Shown here: positions 63,949 to 64,000 of the stretch, one piece after another
Layout: each line of letters opens with the position of its first letter
Position numbering within the stretch: the stretch's first letter is position 1
Assembly (NCBI RefSeq): GCF_015500055.1
Contig: NZ_CP045492.1
Coordinates: 3,110,501-3,174,500 of the forward strand
Direction: 5' to 3'
Source of the DNA: Mesorhizobium sp. NBSH29
GTDB taxonomy: Bacteria; Pseudomonadota; Alphaproteobacteria; Rhizobiales; Rhizobiaceae
Length of the DNA: 64,000 nt
Notes under the pieces: model-generated
The model's database searches: none
What the model saw: only the letters and a program-made list of their open reading frames with translations
What the model was told of the DNA's origin: nothing
Program-made: the position numbers and the translations under genes

Positions 63949-64000
63949 CAGAGCTGCAGGTTGAAGGAGACACTGTCCTCGCCCGGCGGCGCGACGATAG
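63948..64000 (-). CDS. C-terminal end of an unidentified gene, 5' part beyond window
   Basis: The last 17 codons read through VAPPGEDSVSFNLQL and end with TGA at 63950-63948, overlapping the next start by one base (TGATG). The gene enters from the right edge and is transcribed with the di-heme gene. Too little is present to assign a family; in MauG-like systems the co-transcribed neighbour is often the substrate protein. Confidence 0.5.
   Translation of the reverse strand, partial: IVAPPGEDSVSFNLQL

Overview
The window looks like a chromosomal segment of an alphaproteobacterium of the order Hyphomicrobiales (Rhizobiales). I infer this from RirA (the rhizobial iron regulator), a CobT-DUF1289-aspartic protease neighbourhood, a class II (B12-dependent) ribonucleotide reductase as a housekeeping gene, PutA without a DNA-binding domain next to an Lrp-type regulator, an IalB-family protein and an IS427-group element. 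Most of the window is GC-rich. About 9.6-19.2 kb is visibly richer in A and T and looks acquired. No rRNA, tRNA or CRISPR array was recognised.

Layout. 0-9.6 kb: ordinary chromosome with a partial thermonuclease, a membrane histidine kinase, cobT, DUF1289, a membrane aspartic protease, an ArsR-SRPBCC-ClpP operon with a clear palindromic operator, a TauE/SafE exporter, a PhoX-type phosphatase and dusA. 9.6-23.1 kb: accessory surface-protein region with an AraC regulator, an IalB-like protein, a very large autotransporter cut in two by an 874-bp IS element, a winged-helix regulator and a second autotransporter. Removing the IS and one TA duplication restores one 1877-residue frame. 23.1-25.6 kb: two GNAT acetyltransferases and an aromatic aminotransferase.

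25.7-39.5 kb is a carbohydrate-utilisation locus. It holds Gfo/Idh/MocA dehydrogenase plus GntR; a divergent SsuD-like FMNH2-dependent monooxygenase plus flavin reductase; a LacI regulator; and a divergent operon of GH88/105 unsaturated-uronyl hydrolase, KduI isomerase, an unrecognised 833-residue multidomain protein, and a complete ABC importer. It probably imports and degrades a uronate-containing glycan fragment. The 833-residue protein and the monooxygenase pair are the best candidates here for undescribed biochemistry.

39.5-51.1 kb: PPOX-family flavoprotein, GST, LysR, CinA-like protein, xanthine phosphoribosyltransferase, Nudix, PiT phosphate transporter, diguanylate cyclase, and nrdJ with a long leader that can fold and carries NrdR-box-like palindromes. 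51.1-52.6 kb: an array of six 134-137 bp palindromic elements with a DUF559 gene in one spacer. 53.3-64 kb: soxR, a possible remnant of a fumarylacetoacetate-hydrolase gene coupled to a maleylacetoacetate-isomerase-like gene, DUF445, GNAT, glutaminyl cyclase, rirA, putA with its AsnC-type regulator, a small Cys-rich secreted protein and a di-heme MauG-like lipoprotein.
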